Shown here: positions 1 through 8,230 of the stretch, piece by piece | Layout: each line of letters begins with the position of its first letter | Position numbering within the stretch: the first letter of the stretch is position 1 | Origin: Paraburkholderia eburnea | GTDB taxonomy: Bacteria; Pseudomonadota; Gammaproteobacteria; Burkholderiales; Burkholderiaceae | Direction of reading: 5' to 3' | Assembly: GCF_002917095.1 (NCBI RefSeq) | Contig: NZ_PQGA01000031.1 | Location: forward strand, 1 to 58,638 | DNA: 58,638 nt | Translations under genes and position numbers: made by a program | Notes under the pieces: generated by a model | Database searches by the model: none | The model's input: the letters and a program-made list of their open reading frames with translations, nothing else | What the model was told of the DNA's origin: nothing

Positions 1-254
1 GGAAAGAGTTCGGTGATCGCGCGCGGATCCATGACCGCGCCCGAGAGGATATGCGCCCCGATTTCAGAGCCTTTTTCCAGCACGCACACGCCGATTTCGG
101 CGCCCTTTTCGGCGGCAAGCTGCTTCAAGCGGATCGCCGCCGACAAACCAGCCGGACCACCACCGACGATCACCACGTCGTATTCCATCGATTCGCGTGG
201 GCCGTATTGCGCGATCCAATCGTTTGCGTCTGCGTTTGCTTTATTCGCATTCAT
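1..254 (-). CDS. Electron transfer flavoprotein-ubiquinone oxidoreductase, N-terminal part (cut by window start)
   Basis: The 84 visible codons begin MNANKANADANDW and run through EYDVVVVGGGPAGLSAAIRL, a dinucleotide-binding GxGxxG motif for FAD, followed by VCVLEKGSEIGAHILSGAVMDP. That segment is characteristic of ETF-QO, the membrane-associated FAD/4Fe-4S enzyme that passes electrons from ETF to ubiquinone during fatty-acid and amino-acid oxidation. The ATG at 254 is preceded by a GGGGGAG ribosome site. The gene lies directly downstream of an acyl-CoA dehydrogenase on the same strand, so dehydrogenase and electron sink are probably expressed together. The C-terminal iron-sulfur part is outside the window. 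Confidence 0.88.
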   Translation of the reverse strand, partial: MNANKANADANDWIAQYGPRESMEYDVVIVGGGPAGLSAAIRLKQLAAEKGAEIGVCVLEKGSEIGAHILSGAVMDPRAITELF

Positions 255-275
255 GCTGTGTCTCCCCCATCTACC

Positions 276-305
276 GGAGCGCGGCCCGTATCGGGCCGCG
301 GCTCC
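276..305 (-). terminator. Hairpin between acyl-CoA dehydrogenase and ETF-QO genes
   Basis: The arms CGCGGCCC (280-287) and GGGCCGCG (293-300) pair perfectly around a 5-nt loop. They extend by GGAG/CTCC across one bulged base. It lies 7 nt beyond the dehydrogenase stop. There is no T-run, so it is more likely a partial terminator or mRNA 3'-end stabiliser than a strong terminator. Confidence 0.4.
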
Positions 306-312
306 AGCACAA

Positions 313-2103
313 TCAGAACTGCTCTTCGGCGAGCGCGAGCACGCCTTCATCGCCGCGCGCGGCCAGCACCGCCGTCGCGAGGCCGCCGGCCTGCGAAAGC
401 ACATGCTCGGCGTAGAACTGCGCCATCGCGATCTTCGCGCCATAGAACGCAGGATCGTCGGCGAGATTGCGTTGCGCCGCCAGCAGCGCGCGTGCCATCT
501 GCCAGCCGCACAGCACGATGCCCGCGAGCTTCAGATAAGGCACACTGCCGACGAACACCGCATTCGGATCGCGCTTGACGTTTTCCAGCACGAAATCCAC
601 CACGCGCGACAGCGCCTGCGCACCCTGTTCGAGCTGCGTGCGCACCGATGCCGCCGCCGCGCCGTCGGCGTGGCTCAGCGCCGCGATGGTCTGCGCCACG
701 TCGTCGAGCAGCGCCTTCGCCACCGCGCCGCCGTCGCGCGCGGTCTTGCGGCCGATCAGGTCGTTCGCCTGGATCGCCGTGGTGCCTTCGTAGATCGCGA
801 GAATGCGCGCGTCGCGATAGTGCTGGGCCGCGCCGGTTTCCTCGATGAAACCCATGCCGCCATGCACCTGCACGCCCAGACTCGTGACGTCGTTGGCCAT
901 CTCCGTGCTCCAGCCCTTCACGATCGGCACGAGGAATTCGTAGATCGCCTGATGACGCGCGCGCACCGCTTCGTCGGCGTGGCGATGCGCGATATCGGCA
1001 TGGGCCGCCGCAGCGTAAGCAAGCGCGCGCGCGCCTTCGGTCATCGAGCGCATGGTCGCGAGCATACGGCGCACGTCCGGGTGATGCACGATCGTCACGG
1101 ACTGTTTGGCGGAGCCATCGACGGGGCGGCTTTGCACGCGCTCCTTCGCGTAGGCCACGGCCTGCTGGTAAGCGCGCTCGGCGATCGCCACGCCCTGCGT
1201 GCCCACGCCGAAGCGCGCCGCATTCATCATGATGAACATGTATTCGAGGCCGCGATTCTCTTCGCCGATCAGATAGCCGATCGCGCCGCCGTTGTCGCCG
1301 TATTGCAGCACCGCCGTCGGGCTGGCCTTGATGCCGAGCTTGTGCTCGATCGACACGCAATGCACGTCGTTGCGCGCGCCCAGCGTGCCGTCTTCGTTGA
1401 TGAGGAATTTCGGCACGATGAAGAGCGAGATGCCCTTCACGCCTTCGGGTGCGTTCGGCACGCGCGCCAGCACGAGATGGACGATGTTTTCGGCCATGTC
1501 GTGTTCGCCCCAGGTGATGAAGATCTTGGTGCCGAACACCTTGTACGAGCCGTCCGCCTGCGGCTCGGCGCGCGAGCGGACCAGCGCGAGGTCGGAACCG
1601 GCCTGCGGCTCGGTCAGGTTCATCGTGCCGGTCCATTCGCCCGAGATGAGCTTCGGCACATAGCGCTGTTTCTGGTCTTCGGTGCCGGCCGTGAGCAGCG
1701 CCTCGATCGCGCCGTCGGTGAGCAGCGGGCACAGCGCGAACGACAGGTTCGCCGCGTTGAGCATTTCATTGCATGGCGTGCCGATCAGCTTGGGCAGACC
1801 CTGGCCGCCGTATTCGGTCGGATGTTGCAAACCTTGCCAGCCGCCTTCGGCGAATTGCGCAAACGCGGCCTTGAAGCCCGGCGTTGCCGTGACTTCGCCG
1901 TCGCGCCAGCTGCTAGGCACGCGGTCGCCCTCTACGTTCAGCGGGGCGAGCACTTCGCCGCTGAGCTTCGCGGCTTCTTCCAGCACCGCCTGGGCGGTCT
2001 CGAAGCCGGCATCTTCGTAGCCGGGCAGCGCGGCGACATCGTCGATGCCGGCCAGCTCTTTCAGTACGAACAGCATGTCCTTGACGGGGGCAGTAAAGCT
2101 CAT
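313..2103 (-). CDS. Long-form acyl-CoA dehydrogenase (about 596 aa)
   Basis: This is an FAD-dependent acyl-CoA dehydrogenase that introduces the alpha-beta double bond of an acyl-CoA and passes electrons to ETF. The order is an N-terminal helical segment (AcylCoA_DH_N type), a middle beta domain with the flavin-contact motifs MNLTEPQAGSDL and GTKIFITWGEHD, a C-terminal helical domain with LGVQVHGGMGFIEETGAAQHYRDARI, and the extra C-terminal extension of the roughly 600-residue subfamily. The ATG at 2103 (MSFTAPVKD) has AAAGG in front, and a GTG at 2121 is less likely. Chain-length preference cannot be read from sequence. The ETF-QO gene downstream and the AraC-type regulator gene upstream, both on the same strand, suggest a small beta-oxidation unit under local control. 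Confidence 0.9.
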   Translation of the reverse strand: MSFTAPVKDMLFVLKELAGIDDVAALPGYEDAGFETAQAVLEEAAKLSGEVLAPLNVEGDRVPSSWRDGEVTATPGFKAAFAQFAEGGWQGLQHPTEYGGQGLPKLIGTPCNEMLNAANLSFALCPLLTDGAIEALLTAGTEDQKQRYVPKLISGEWTGTMNLTEPQAGSDLALVRSRAEPQADGSYKVFGTKIFITWGEHDMAENIVHLVLARVPNAPEGVKGISLFIVPKFLINEDGTLGARNDVHCVSIEHKLGIKASPTAVLQYGDNGGAIGYLIGEENRGLEYMFIMMNAARFGVGTQGVAIAERAYQQAVAYAKERVQSRPVDGSAKQSVTIVHHPDVRRMLATMRSMTEGARALAYAAAAHADIAHRHADEAVRARHQAIYEFLVPIVKGWSTEMANDVTSLGVQVHGGMGFIEETGAAQHYRDARILAIYEGTTAIQANDLIGRKTARDGGAVAKALLDDVAQTIAALSHADGAAAASVRTQLEQGAQALSRVVDFVLENVKRDPNAVFVGSVPYLKLAGIVLCGWQMARALLAAQRNLADDPAFYGAKIAMAQFYAEHVLSQAGGLATAVLAARGDEGVLALAEEQF

Positions 2104-2312
2104 GGCGAACCTTTCAATCACGCGATGGATCAGGGAAGCCCTGCTGCTGTGCGGCTGCGTCGCGACGTTTTGGCGGACGCACCGGCCGATGCAGCAAGGT
2201 CAATGTCCGGCCAATCGTAGCGGCAAAGGGGCTGCGCCGGACTGTCCAAACCGGCCCATCTAGTGACAAATCTGGCCACGTTCTGCCTGACGAGCGCCTG
2301 AATAAAAGGGTA

Positions 2313-2330
2313 ACCAGGGTTGAACCTGGT
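2313..2330. promoter_or_regulatory. Inverted repeat ACCAGG-N6-CCTGGT upstream of the acyl-CoA dehydrogenase
   Basis: A perfect 6-bp inverted repeat with a 6-nt spacer lies about 210 bp upstream of the dehydrogenase start, just beyond the end of the regulator gene. It could be an operator for the adjacent AraC-type protein or part of a transcript-end structure. Sequence alone does not decide. Confidence 0.3.
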
Positions 2331-2346
2331 GTCTTGCACGCCCAAC

Positions 2347-2362
2347 CCACCCGCAAGGGTGG
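2347..2362 (-). terminator. GNRA-loop hairpin after the AraC regulator
   Basis: CCACCC and GGGTGG form a 6-bp perfect stem around GCAA, starting 8 nt beyond the stop codon of the regulator gene. There is no T-run on the minus strand, so terminator function is weakly supported. Confidence 0.35.
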
Positions 2363-2369
2363 TTGCGCA

Positions 2370-3374
2370 TCAATCGCGGCCGCGGTAAGTGCCGGGCGTG
2401 CTGCCGGTCCAGTGCCGGAAGGCGCGATGAAAGGCGCTGGGATCGTCGAAGCCGATGTCGGCGCCGATGGCCGCGATCGTGTCCTGAGTGTCGGTCAGGC
2501 GCTGGATCGCCACGTCGCGGCGCAATTCGTCCTTGAGCGCCTGGAACGACGTGTCCTCCGACGCGAGCCGTCTGCACAAGGTACGCACCGAGCAATGCAA
2601 ATGGTCCGAGGCCGCCTCGATGGTCGGCAGATCGGGCAGCGTGCTCGCCAGGTACTGGCGCACCTGATGGCTCACCAGTTGCTCGCTGAACGATTCGAAG
2701 ATCCAGTCGCCGGGCGAGCGCGCCAGAAACTGGCGCAGATTGCGCTTGCTCTGCCGGATCGGCATGTCGAGATACGCCGCGCTGAAGCGAAACAGCGCCG
2801 TCTCGCAGCCAAAACGCACCGGGCCGGAAAAGAAGTAGCGATGATCGTGCGCGTGCGCCGGGCGCTCGCAGGCCAGATCGACCTGAAGAAACGGAATCTT
2901 CTGGCCGATCAGCCAGGACGACACGCCATGCGCGAGCTTGAGCATCAGCTCCTGCCCCAAAGGACTGATCGGCCCAAAGGCGGGATGCGGGCGTAGCTCC
3001 ACTTGCGCAAGCAACGCACTGCGCCGCGATTCGAGGCGAAAGTCGTCGAGCACGATATGGAAGAACTGGCCGAAGCGATGCAGCGCGGTCTCCAGGTTGC
3101 GCGCGTCCAGCAGGCTCAGGCAGAGAAACTTGAGCGTGCCGCTGCGAAACGGCCGGCTGAAGACGCCCGGCATTTCGTCGTCCAGCTCGATCGCCAGCAT
3201 ACGGTAGAGCGTGGAGAACTGCTCCTCGGTCACGCGCGCGCCGGGTTCGTTCAGCAGTTCCCCGGGGATGCCCGCCTCCGCCAGATAGCGCTCCACCACT
3301 TCGGGCCGCGCACCGGCGGCGGCAAGAAATCCGAGTACGAGCGAAATAGGAACGGTAGAGCCGGGAAGTTGCAT
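2370..3374 (-). CDS. AraC-family regulator with arabinose-binding-like N-terminal domain (OruR/VirS-type)
   Basis: The 334-aa protein has a long N-terminal effector domain starting TVPISLVLGFLAAAGARPEVV. The C-terminal AraC DNA-binding domain contains the two helix-turn-helix segments SVRTLCRRLASEDTSFQALKDELRRDVAIQRL and IAAIGADIGFDDPSAFHRAFRHWTGSTPGTYR. This architecture is common in regulators of fatty-acid, amino-acid or lactone catabolism. I chose the ATG at 3374 because the effector domain of this family normally begins within a few residues. A GTG at 3422 would add 16 residues and neither start has a good ribosome site. It reads towards the acyl-CoA dehydrogenase and probably controls it. 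Confidence 0.82.
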   Translation of the reverse strand: MQLPGSTVPISLVLGFLAAAGARPEVVERYLAEAGIPGELLNEPGARVTEEQFSTLYRMLAIELDDEMPGVFSRPFRSGTLKFLCLSLLDARNLETALHRFGQFFHIVLDDFRLESRRSALLAQVELRPHPAFGPISPLGQELMLKLAHGVSSWLIGQKIPFLQVDLACERPAHAHDHRYFFSGPVRFGCETALFRFSAAYLDMPIRQSKRNLRQFLARSPGDWIFESFSEQLVSHQVRQYLASTLPDLPTIEAASDHLHCSVRTLCRRLASEDTSFQALKDELRRDVAIQRLTDTQDTIAAIGADIGFDDPSAFHRAFRHWTGSTPGTYRGRD

Positions 3375-3651
3375 GCCTGAAAAATGCGGGAGAAGTCCGG
3401 AAAGAGCGCCTGCGCGCGACACCGCATCATACGCTCGCGCGTCGCCTTGACCGAGTGTGGGCGCACCGGCGTCTGGCGTTATCGCACCCTAATAGGGCGG
3501 CGCACTTCACGCCTTCAGGACGGCGTTTCGCGACGCCGGCCGCCCGTCCGTCGCAATCGCCTCGCGCAACGCCCGGCGCGGCCCGACCATGAGCGGCATA
3601 GAAACATCGCTTGCTCAGTAGCCCAACCCGCATACCACGGAGGTCGTCGCC

Positions 3652-4167
3652 ATGTATGCCAACCTGATTCAACACACGCCCCACTGGGTCTGGGGCGCGC
3701 TCATCGCCCTGATCGTCCTCGGCGTACGCCAAAGCGTGCCGAGCCGACGCTCGCTGCGCAGCGCCACCTCGCTACCGCTTGTCATGACCGTGTTCTCGCT
3801 TTACAGCGTGGCTTCGGATTTCGCGCATCAACCGCTCGCGCTCGCGGCCTGGGCGCTGGGAGCCGGCGCCGTGTTTTGCGTGATGACGACGCAAGACACA
3901 TGGCGCGGCGTGCGCTGGTCGGCGGCACAGCAATGCCTGATCGTGCCGGGCAGCTGGTTGCCGCTCGCGCTTTATCTGGGTCTTTTCTGCGCGAAATTCG
4001 CGATAGGGGCGACGCTCGCGATGCATCCCGCCAGCGTGGACAATGTGAATTTCGCCTGCCTCACCGGGCTTGCCTACGGCGCGTTCAGCGGCGTGTTCCT
4101 CTCGCGCGGCTATGCGATGTGGCGCATCGCCCGCGACGTGCTCGCACAGGACGCCGCGCTCCGATAA
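3652..4167 (+). CDS. Small integral membrane protein, DUF6622-like
   Basis: The 171-residue protein has about five hydrophobic stretches: WVWGALIALIVLGV near the N-terminus, LPLVMTVFSLYSVA, ALAAWALGAGAVFCVM, WLPLALYLGLFCAKFAIG, and a C-terminal GLAYGAFSGVFLSRGY. No catalytic motif is visible and the function is unknown. I believe it belongs to the DUF6622 family of Burkholderiales membrane proteins, but this is from memory of the pattern. The start at 3652 has GGAGG nine bases upstream. It lies immediately before a LytS-type sensor kinase on the same strand, with an 88-bp gap. Confidence 0.7.
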   Translation: MYANLIQHTPHWVWGALIALIVLGVRQSVPSRRSLRSATSLPLVMTVFSLYSVASDFAHQPLALAAWALGAGAVFCVMTTQDTWRGVRWSAAQQCLIVPGSWLPLALYLGLFCAKFAIGATLAMHPASVDNVNFACLTGLAYGAFSGVFLSRGYAMWRIARDVLAQDAALR

Positions 4168-4255
4168 GCAGCAGGCCTGGCGCTACAATCCGCTCATGCC
4201 GGGACCACCGGCGCGCCGCGCCCCCTCTCGTAGAGCACCGACTCCGGACTGCGAC

Positions 4256-5374
4256 ATGCCACCCTACCGCAACGCGCTCGCCTGGCTCTGGCGCGAAGTT
4301 CGCATCGCGATTCCCATCGGCGCGATCAGCACCGTGTTCTTCGGCACGCTTGCGCACGAGACGTTCGTGTCGAATCTCAAATACTCCTTCAGCATCACGC
4401 TATGCATCCAGGCGCTGATCGAAGCGGGCCGCTACGGACTCGCGGCGCTTGTTCAGCGCCAATCCGCCACCGTTGCCGATACAGCCAACCCAGCCGATGC
4501 AGCCGCCGTCCAGCGCACATGGCCGGGCTGGAAACTGATGACGCCGTGGCTCGTGTTCTCGGTGGTGGTCGGCTACTTCGCGGGCCATGCGCTCGGTGAC
4601 CGGCTCACGGGCGTGCACCGCGATCCGCTCGCGTTCTTTCGCGGCGACACCGGGCTGTTGCCGACCTTCGGCCCATCGTTCGCGCTGGCCCTCGGCTGCA
4701 CCTGGTTCTTCTACGCGCGCGGCCAGCTCGCGACGATGCAGGCCCGCACCGAAACGGCGCTGCGCGCGGCCGCCGAGAATCAGTTGCGGCTGCTCGTCTC
4801 GCAACTCGAACCGCATATGCTGTTCAACACGCTTGCGAACCTGCGCGTGCTGATCGGCAGCGATCCGCCCCGCGCACAGGCAATGCTCGATCATCTGAAC
4901 GGCTTCCTGCGCGCGACGCTCGATGCCTCGCGCTCGGACGCGCACGCGCTCACGGCGGAATTCGCGCGCGTGCGCGACTATCTCGAACTGATGCAGGTGC
5001 GTATGGGTCCACGGCTGCGCGCCACGCTCGACCTGCCCGACGCGCTGGGCGCGCTGCCGGTGCCGCCGCTGCTGCTGCAGCCACTGGTGGAAAACGCGCT
5101 CAAGCACGGCCTGGAGCCGAACATCGCGGGCGGCGCAATCGAAGTCGCCGCCCGCCGCGAAGGCGCGACGCTGATCCTGAGCGTGCGCGACACGGGCGCT
5201 GGCCTGCACGCGTCGCCCGCTGACGGCACACGCTTCGGCCTGCGCCAGGTGCGCGAGCGGCTGGCCGCGCTCTACGGCCACGCCGCACAGCTCACGCTGA
5301 CCGAGCCCGACGACGGCCGCGGCGGCGCGCTCGCCATCGTGCGGCTGCCAATCGCCGGGTCCACCCCAATCTAA
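4256..5374 (+). CDS. LytS/YehU-type sensor histidine kinase
   Basis: This membrane sensor kinase of the His_kinase (LytS) family has four predicted membrane segments (around IAIPIGAISTVFFG, SITLCIQALIEAG, WLVFSVVVGYFAG and FALALGCTWFFYA), then a coiled linker, the H-box LVSQLEPHMLFNTLANL with the phospho-acceptor His, and an HATPase domain with LLQPLVENALKHG (N box) and RDTGAGL (G box). The ATG at 4256 (MPPYRNAL) is preferred. An upstream in-frame ATG at 4196 sits only 7 bases after a possible -10 box TACAAT (4184-4189), which would leave no room for a leader. The partner LytTR regulator follows after 13 bp. Confidence 0.87.
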   Translation: MPPYRNALAWLWREVRIAIPIGAISTVFFGTLAHETFVSNLKYSFSITLCIQALIEAGRYGLAALVQRQSATVADTANPADAAAVQRTWPGWKLMTPWLVFSVVVGYFAGHALGDRLTGVHRDPLAFFRGDTGLLPTFGPSFALALGCTWFFYARGQLATMQARTETALRAAAENQLRLLVSQLEPHMLFNTLANLRVLIGSDPPRAQAMLDHLNGFLRATLDASRSDAHALTAEFARVRDYLELMQVRMGPRLRATLDLPDALGALPVPPLLLQPLVENALKHGLEPNIAGGAIEVAARREGATLILSVRDTGAGLHASPADGTRFGLRQVRERLAALYGHAAQLTLTEPDDGRGGALAIVRLPIAGSTPI

Positions 5375-5387
5375 GCGCGAGACGACC

Positions 5388-6197
5388 ATGCAAGCCACCG
5401 CCCTGATCGCCGAAGACGAACCCCTGCTGGCCGCCCATCTGCAAGCCGAGTTGCAACGGCTCTGGCCCGAACTGCGCGTCGTGGCGACGGTGGGCGACGG
5501 GGCGTCGGCCGTGCGCGAGAGCCTTGCGCTCGGCCCCGACATCGTGTTTCTCGACATCCGCATGCCGGGCATGAATGGGCTGGACGCCGCGCAAGCACTC
5601 GCCGAGGACTGGCCCGATGGCGCTACCGCCGGTGCGCCGCCGCTCATCGTATTCGTCACGGCCTACGACGAGTACGCCGTGCGCGCGTTCGAGCGTGCCG
5701 CGCTCGACTATGTACTCAAGCCGGTGCAGACGGAACGGCTTGCGCGCACCTGCGAGCGGCTTCAGGCAGCGCTGGCGCGACGCGGCGCCGGGCCGGACAA
5801 GCTGGAACCGCTGGTGGAACAACTTCGCGGCCTGCTCGGCATCGCGAACGAAGGAGCCGCGCCTGGCACGGAACCGCTGCGCATGATCCAGGCGAGCGCG
5901 GGCAACACGATCACGATGATTCCCGTCGATGACGTGCTGTATTTCGAATCCGCCGACAAATACGTGCGTGTCGTCACGACGGAGCGCGAGCACCTGATCC
6001 GCCTGTCGTTGCGAGATCTGCTGCAACGGCTCGATGCGCAGGCGTTCTGGCAGATCCATCGCGGCACGGTCGTGCGCGCCCAGGCGATCGCGAGCGCCTC
6101 GCGCGACGAGGCCGGCAAGCTCACGCTGCGGCTGCACGGCCATGAAGCGCGGCTCGTGGTAAGCCGGCTTTATGCGGATCGATTCAAGGGGATGTGA
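5388..6197 (+). CDS. LytTR-family response regulator
   Basis: The 269-aa regulator has an N-terminal receiver domain with the acidic pocket EDE (residues 9-11) and phospho-acceptor D56 in FLDIRMPG. The switch Thr lies in VTAYDEYAVRAF and the Lys in LKPVQ. A LytTR DNA-binding domain fills the C-terminal 100 residues (IPVDDVLYFESADKYVRVVTTE to WQIHRGTVVRAQAI). It is the cognate partner of the upstream LytS-type kinase by adjacency and identical orientation. Targets are unknown. This pair resembles AlgZ/AlgR in architecture, but no alginate genes are visible. Confidence 0.9.
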   Translation: MQATALIAEDEPLLAAHLQAELQRLWPELRVVATVGDGASAVRESLALGPDIVFLDIRMPGMNGLDAAQALAEDWPDGATAGAPPLIVFVTAYDEYAVRAFERAALDYVLKPVQTERLARTCERLQAALARRGAGPDKLEPLVEQLRGLLGIANEGAAPGTEPLRMIQASAGNTITMIPVDDVLYFESADKYVRVVTTEREHLIRLSLRDLLQRLDAQAFWQIHRGTVVRAQAIASASRDEAGKLTLRLHGHEARLVVSRLYADRFKGM

Positions 6198-6232
6198 AAG
6201 TGCTGGTAAGACCTGCCCGGCTTCAAGCACAT

Positions 6233-7165
6233 TTACCGTCGCGCGCCAGAAGCGCCACGCACGCCCACGTAGACCGAGTAAACCGACGACGTCGCGGTAA
6301 TGAAAAGCCGGTTGCGGTTAAGGCCGCCGAACGTGAGGTTCGACACCACTTCCGGCAGCAGGATCTTGCCGAGCAGTTCGCCCTGCGGCGAATAGCAGTG
6401 CACGCCGTCCTCGGCGCTGGTCCAGACGTTGCCGTGTTCGTCCACGCGAAAGCCGTCCGGCACGCCGCTCGACATTTCGATGAACACGCGGCCATTGCGC
6501 AAAGTACGCGGCGCGCCACCCTCGACGTCGAACACGCGGATATGGCGCGGCCCGCCCTCCACGTGCGACGCGCCCGAATCGGCGATATACAGCCGCGACT
6601 CGTCGGGCGAAAACGCCAGGCCGTTTGGCTTCACGAAATCGTCCGCCACGCGGCGCACTTCGTACTGACCGTCCTCGCCGCGCGCGAGCGCATAGACGTG
6701 GCAGCCGCCGATCTCGCCTTCGGCGCGAAAGCCCTCGTAGTCGCTCATGATCCCGTAGTCGGGATCGGAGAACCAGATCGTGCCCTGCGTATCGACAATC
6801 AGATCGTTCGGCGAGTTGAAGCGCCGGCCCTGGTAGTGGGACGCCAGCACCACCACACTGCCGTCGTGTTCCGTGCGCGAGATGCAGCGCCGGCCGTGCT
6901 CGCAACTCACGAGCCGGCCTTCGTTGTCGCGCGTGTTGCCATTGCTGAAATTCGCGTTGGCGCGGAACACGCCCACGCCCATGCCAGGCGCCCAGCGCAT
7001 CATGCGGTTGTTCGGAATGTCGCTCCACACGAGCATATCCGCCGCCGGAAAGTACGCCGGCCCTTCGGTCCAGAGGCAACCGTCGGCGATCTTTTCCAGC
7101 GGCGCGTTCGCCTGAATCAGCGAGCGAAAGCGCGCGTCGTGCACTTCGTAGTCGTTTCGGTTCAT
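6233..7165 (-). CDS. SMP-30/gluconolactonase-family sugar lactone hydrolase
   Basis: This six-bladed beta-propeller hydrolase of about 310 aa belongs to the SMP-30/Gnl family. The probable metal ligands are visible: Glu in CLWTEGPAYFP, Asn in RFNSPNDLIVD, and the KPNGLAFSPDESRLYIADSG block. The family hydrolyses aldonolactones to free acids. The ATG at 7165 overlaps the denD-like stop codon as ATGA, so it is translationally coupled and is the last gene of an otnI-denD-lactonase operon. In that context a tetronolactone or related sugar-acid lactone is a reasonable substrate, which is an inference. A longer upstream frame to 7288 lies entirely inside denD and is not credible as a start. Confidence 0.88.
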   Translation of the reverse strand: MNRNDYEVHDARFRSLIQANAPLEKIADGCLWTEGPAYFPAADMLVWSDIPNNRMMRWAPGMGVGVFRANANFSNGNTRDNEGRLVSCEHGRRCISRTEHDGSVVVLASHYQGRRFNSPNDLIVDTQGTIWFSDPDYGIMSDYEGFRAEGEIGGCHVYALARGEDGQYEVRRVADDFVKPNGLAFSPDESRLYIADSGASHVEGGPRHIRVFDVEGGAPRTLRNGRVFIEMSSGVPDGFRVDEHGNVWTSAEDGVHCYSPQGELLGKILLPEVVSNLTFGGLNRNRLFITATSSVYSVYVGVRGASGARR

Positions 7166-8163
7166 GCGCGCTTTTTTTCCGCCCAGGGCAATTCGTCTTC
7201 CACGTAGACCTTGACGATGGCATGGAACGACGCGTCGCCCGTAAAGCCCAGCTTCTTCGCTCGCGCATCGTTCCAGCGCGCCGGCCAACTGCTGACGATG
7301 CGCTCGATCACCTCGTCGGGCGCCCAGTCCACGCGCGCCACCGCCTTCGCGCCGCCGAACTTGCTCAGTTCCTCGATCATTTCATCGACGGTCGTGGAGA
7401 CGCCCGGCAGATTGACGATGCGCCGCGTGCCCAGCGCCTCCCCTTCGATCTCGCTGGCCGTCACGAGGCATTGCACCGCCTTGCGCGGCGACAGCAGCCA
7501 GATAGCGGTGGCGCCGCTCACCGGGCACACCGCGGTCTCGCCGTTGAGCGCCTCGCGCACGATGCCGCTTGCGAACGACGATGCCGCGCCGCTCGGGCGT
7601 CCCGGCCGCACGGCGACAGTCGGCAGCCGCAGCACGCGGCCATCGACGAAACCGCGCCGCGAATAATCGCCGATCAGCAGTTCGGCCATCGCCTTCTGCA
7701 CGCCATACGACGACTGCGGATCGAGCGCGGTATCGTCCTGCACTTCTTCGGGCAGATCGCCGCCATAGACCGCCACCGAACTCGTGAACACGAGGCGCGG
7801 ACAATGCCCGCGCGCGCGGCAGACTTCGAGCAGCGCGCGCGTGCCGTCGAGGTTGATATGCAAGCCGAGATCGAACTCGGCTTCGGCCTCCGCGCTCAGG
7901 ATCGCGGCCAGATGGAAAACCACGGCCGTGTCCGTATCGATCAGGCGCTCCAGCAGCGCGCGATCCGCGACATCGCCGGTTTCGACGCGCACGCGCGCAT
8001 CGTCAGGCGCCTGCGCGGGCGTCGTGTCTAGCAGCACCAGCTCGGTGATCGGCTCGGGCGCGCCGCCATTGCCCACCGTCTTGCGCAACGCGCCGCGCGC
8101 GAGCAGATCGCGCGCAAGACGTTGCCCCAGAAACCCCGCACCACCGGTAATCAGCACTTTCAT
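7162..8163 (-). CDS. denD: NAD-dependent epimerase/dehydratase family, D-erythronate dehydrogenase-like (DenD)
   Basis: The 333-aa extended SDR has the Rossmann motif GGAGFLG near the N-terminus and the catalytic YGVQK (Tyr-x3-Lys) in the segment SSYGVQKAMAELLIGDYSRRGFVDG. The stretch RLPTVAVRPGRPSGAASSFASGIVREALNGE is strongly reminiscent of DenD, which oxidises D-erythronate at C2 to 2-oxo-D-tetronate. The neighbouring gene encodes an OtnI/Hyi-type isomerase that would act on that product. The assignment rests on family resemblance plus context. A uronate or other sugar-acid dehydrogenase is possible. The start at 8163 is conventional (MKVLITGGAGFLG). Confidence 0.78.
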   Translation of the reverse strand: MKVLITGGAGFLGQRLARDLLARGALRKTVGNGGAPEPITELVLLDTTPAQAPDDARVRVETGDVADRALLERLIDTDTAVVFHLAAILSAEAEAEFDLGLHINLDGTRALLEVCRARGHCPRLVFTSSVAVYGGDLPEEVQDDTALDPQSSYGVQKAMAELLIGDYSRRGFVDGRVLRLPTVAVRPGRPSGAASSFASGIVREALNGETAVCPVSGATAIWLLSPRKAVQCLVTASEIEGEALGTRRIVNLPGVSTTVDEMIEELSKFGGAKAVARVDWAPDEVIERIVSSWPARWNDARAKKLGFTGDASFHAIVKVYVEDELPWAEKKRA

Positions 8164-8230
8164 GTTCGATTGCTCCGTTCATGCCTGTGGGAACTGCGAC
8201 GACTGAAGCCGACCTGCGCGCAGAAAAAAG

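Noticed and set aside
13..2220. 735-codon open frame on the plus strand across the acyl-CoA dehydrogenase
   Set aside because: Arg/His/Ala-rich composition typical of the antisense shadow of a high-GC gene; the minus strand encodes a clear acyl-CoA dehydrogenase.
3487..3497. CCCTA-A-TAGGG palindrome before the small membrane protein gene
   Set aside because: Only 5-bp arms, not clearly aligned with promoter elements; may be chance.
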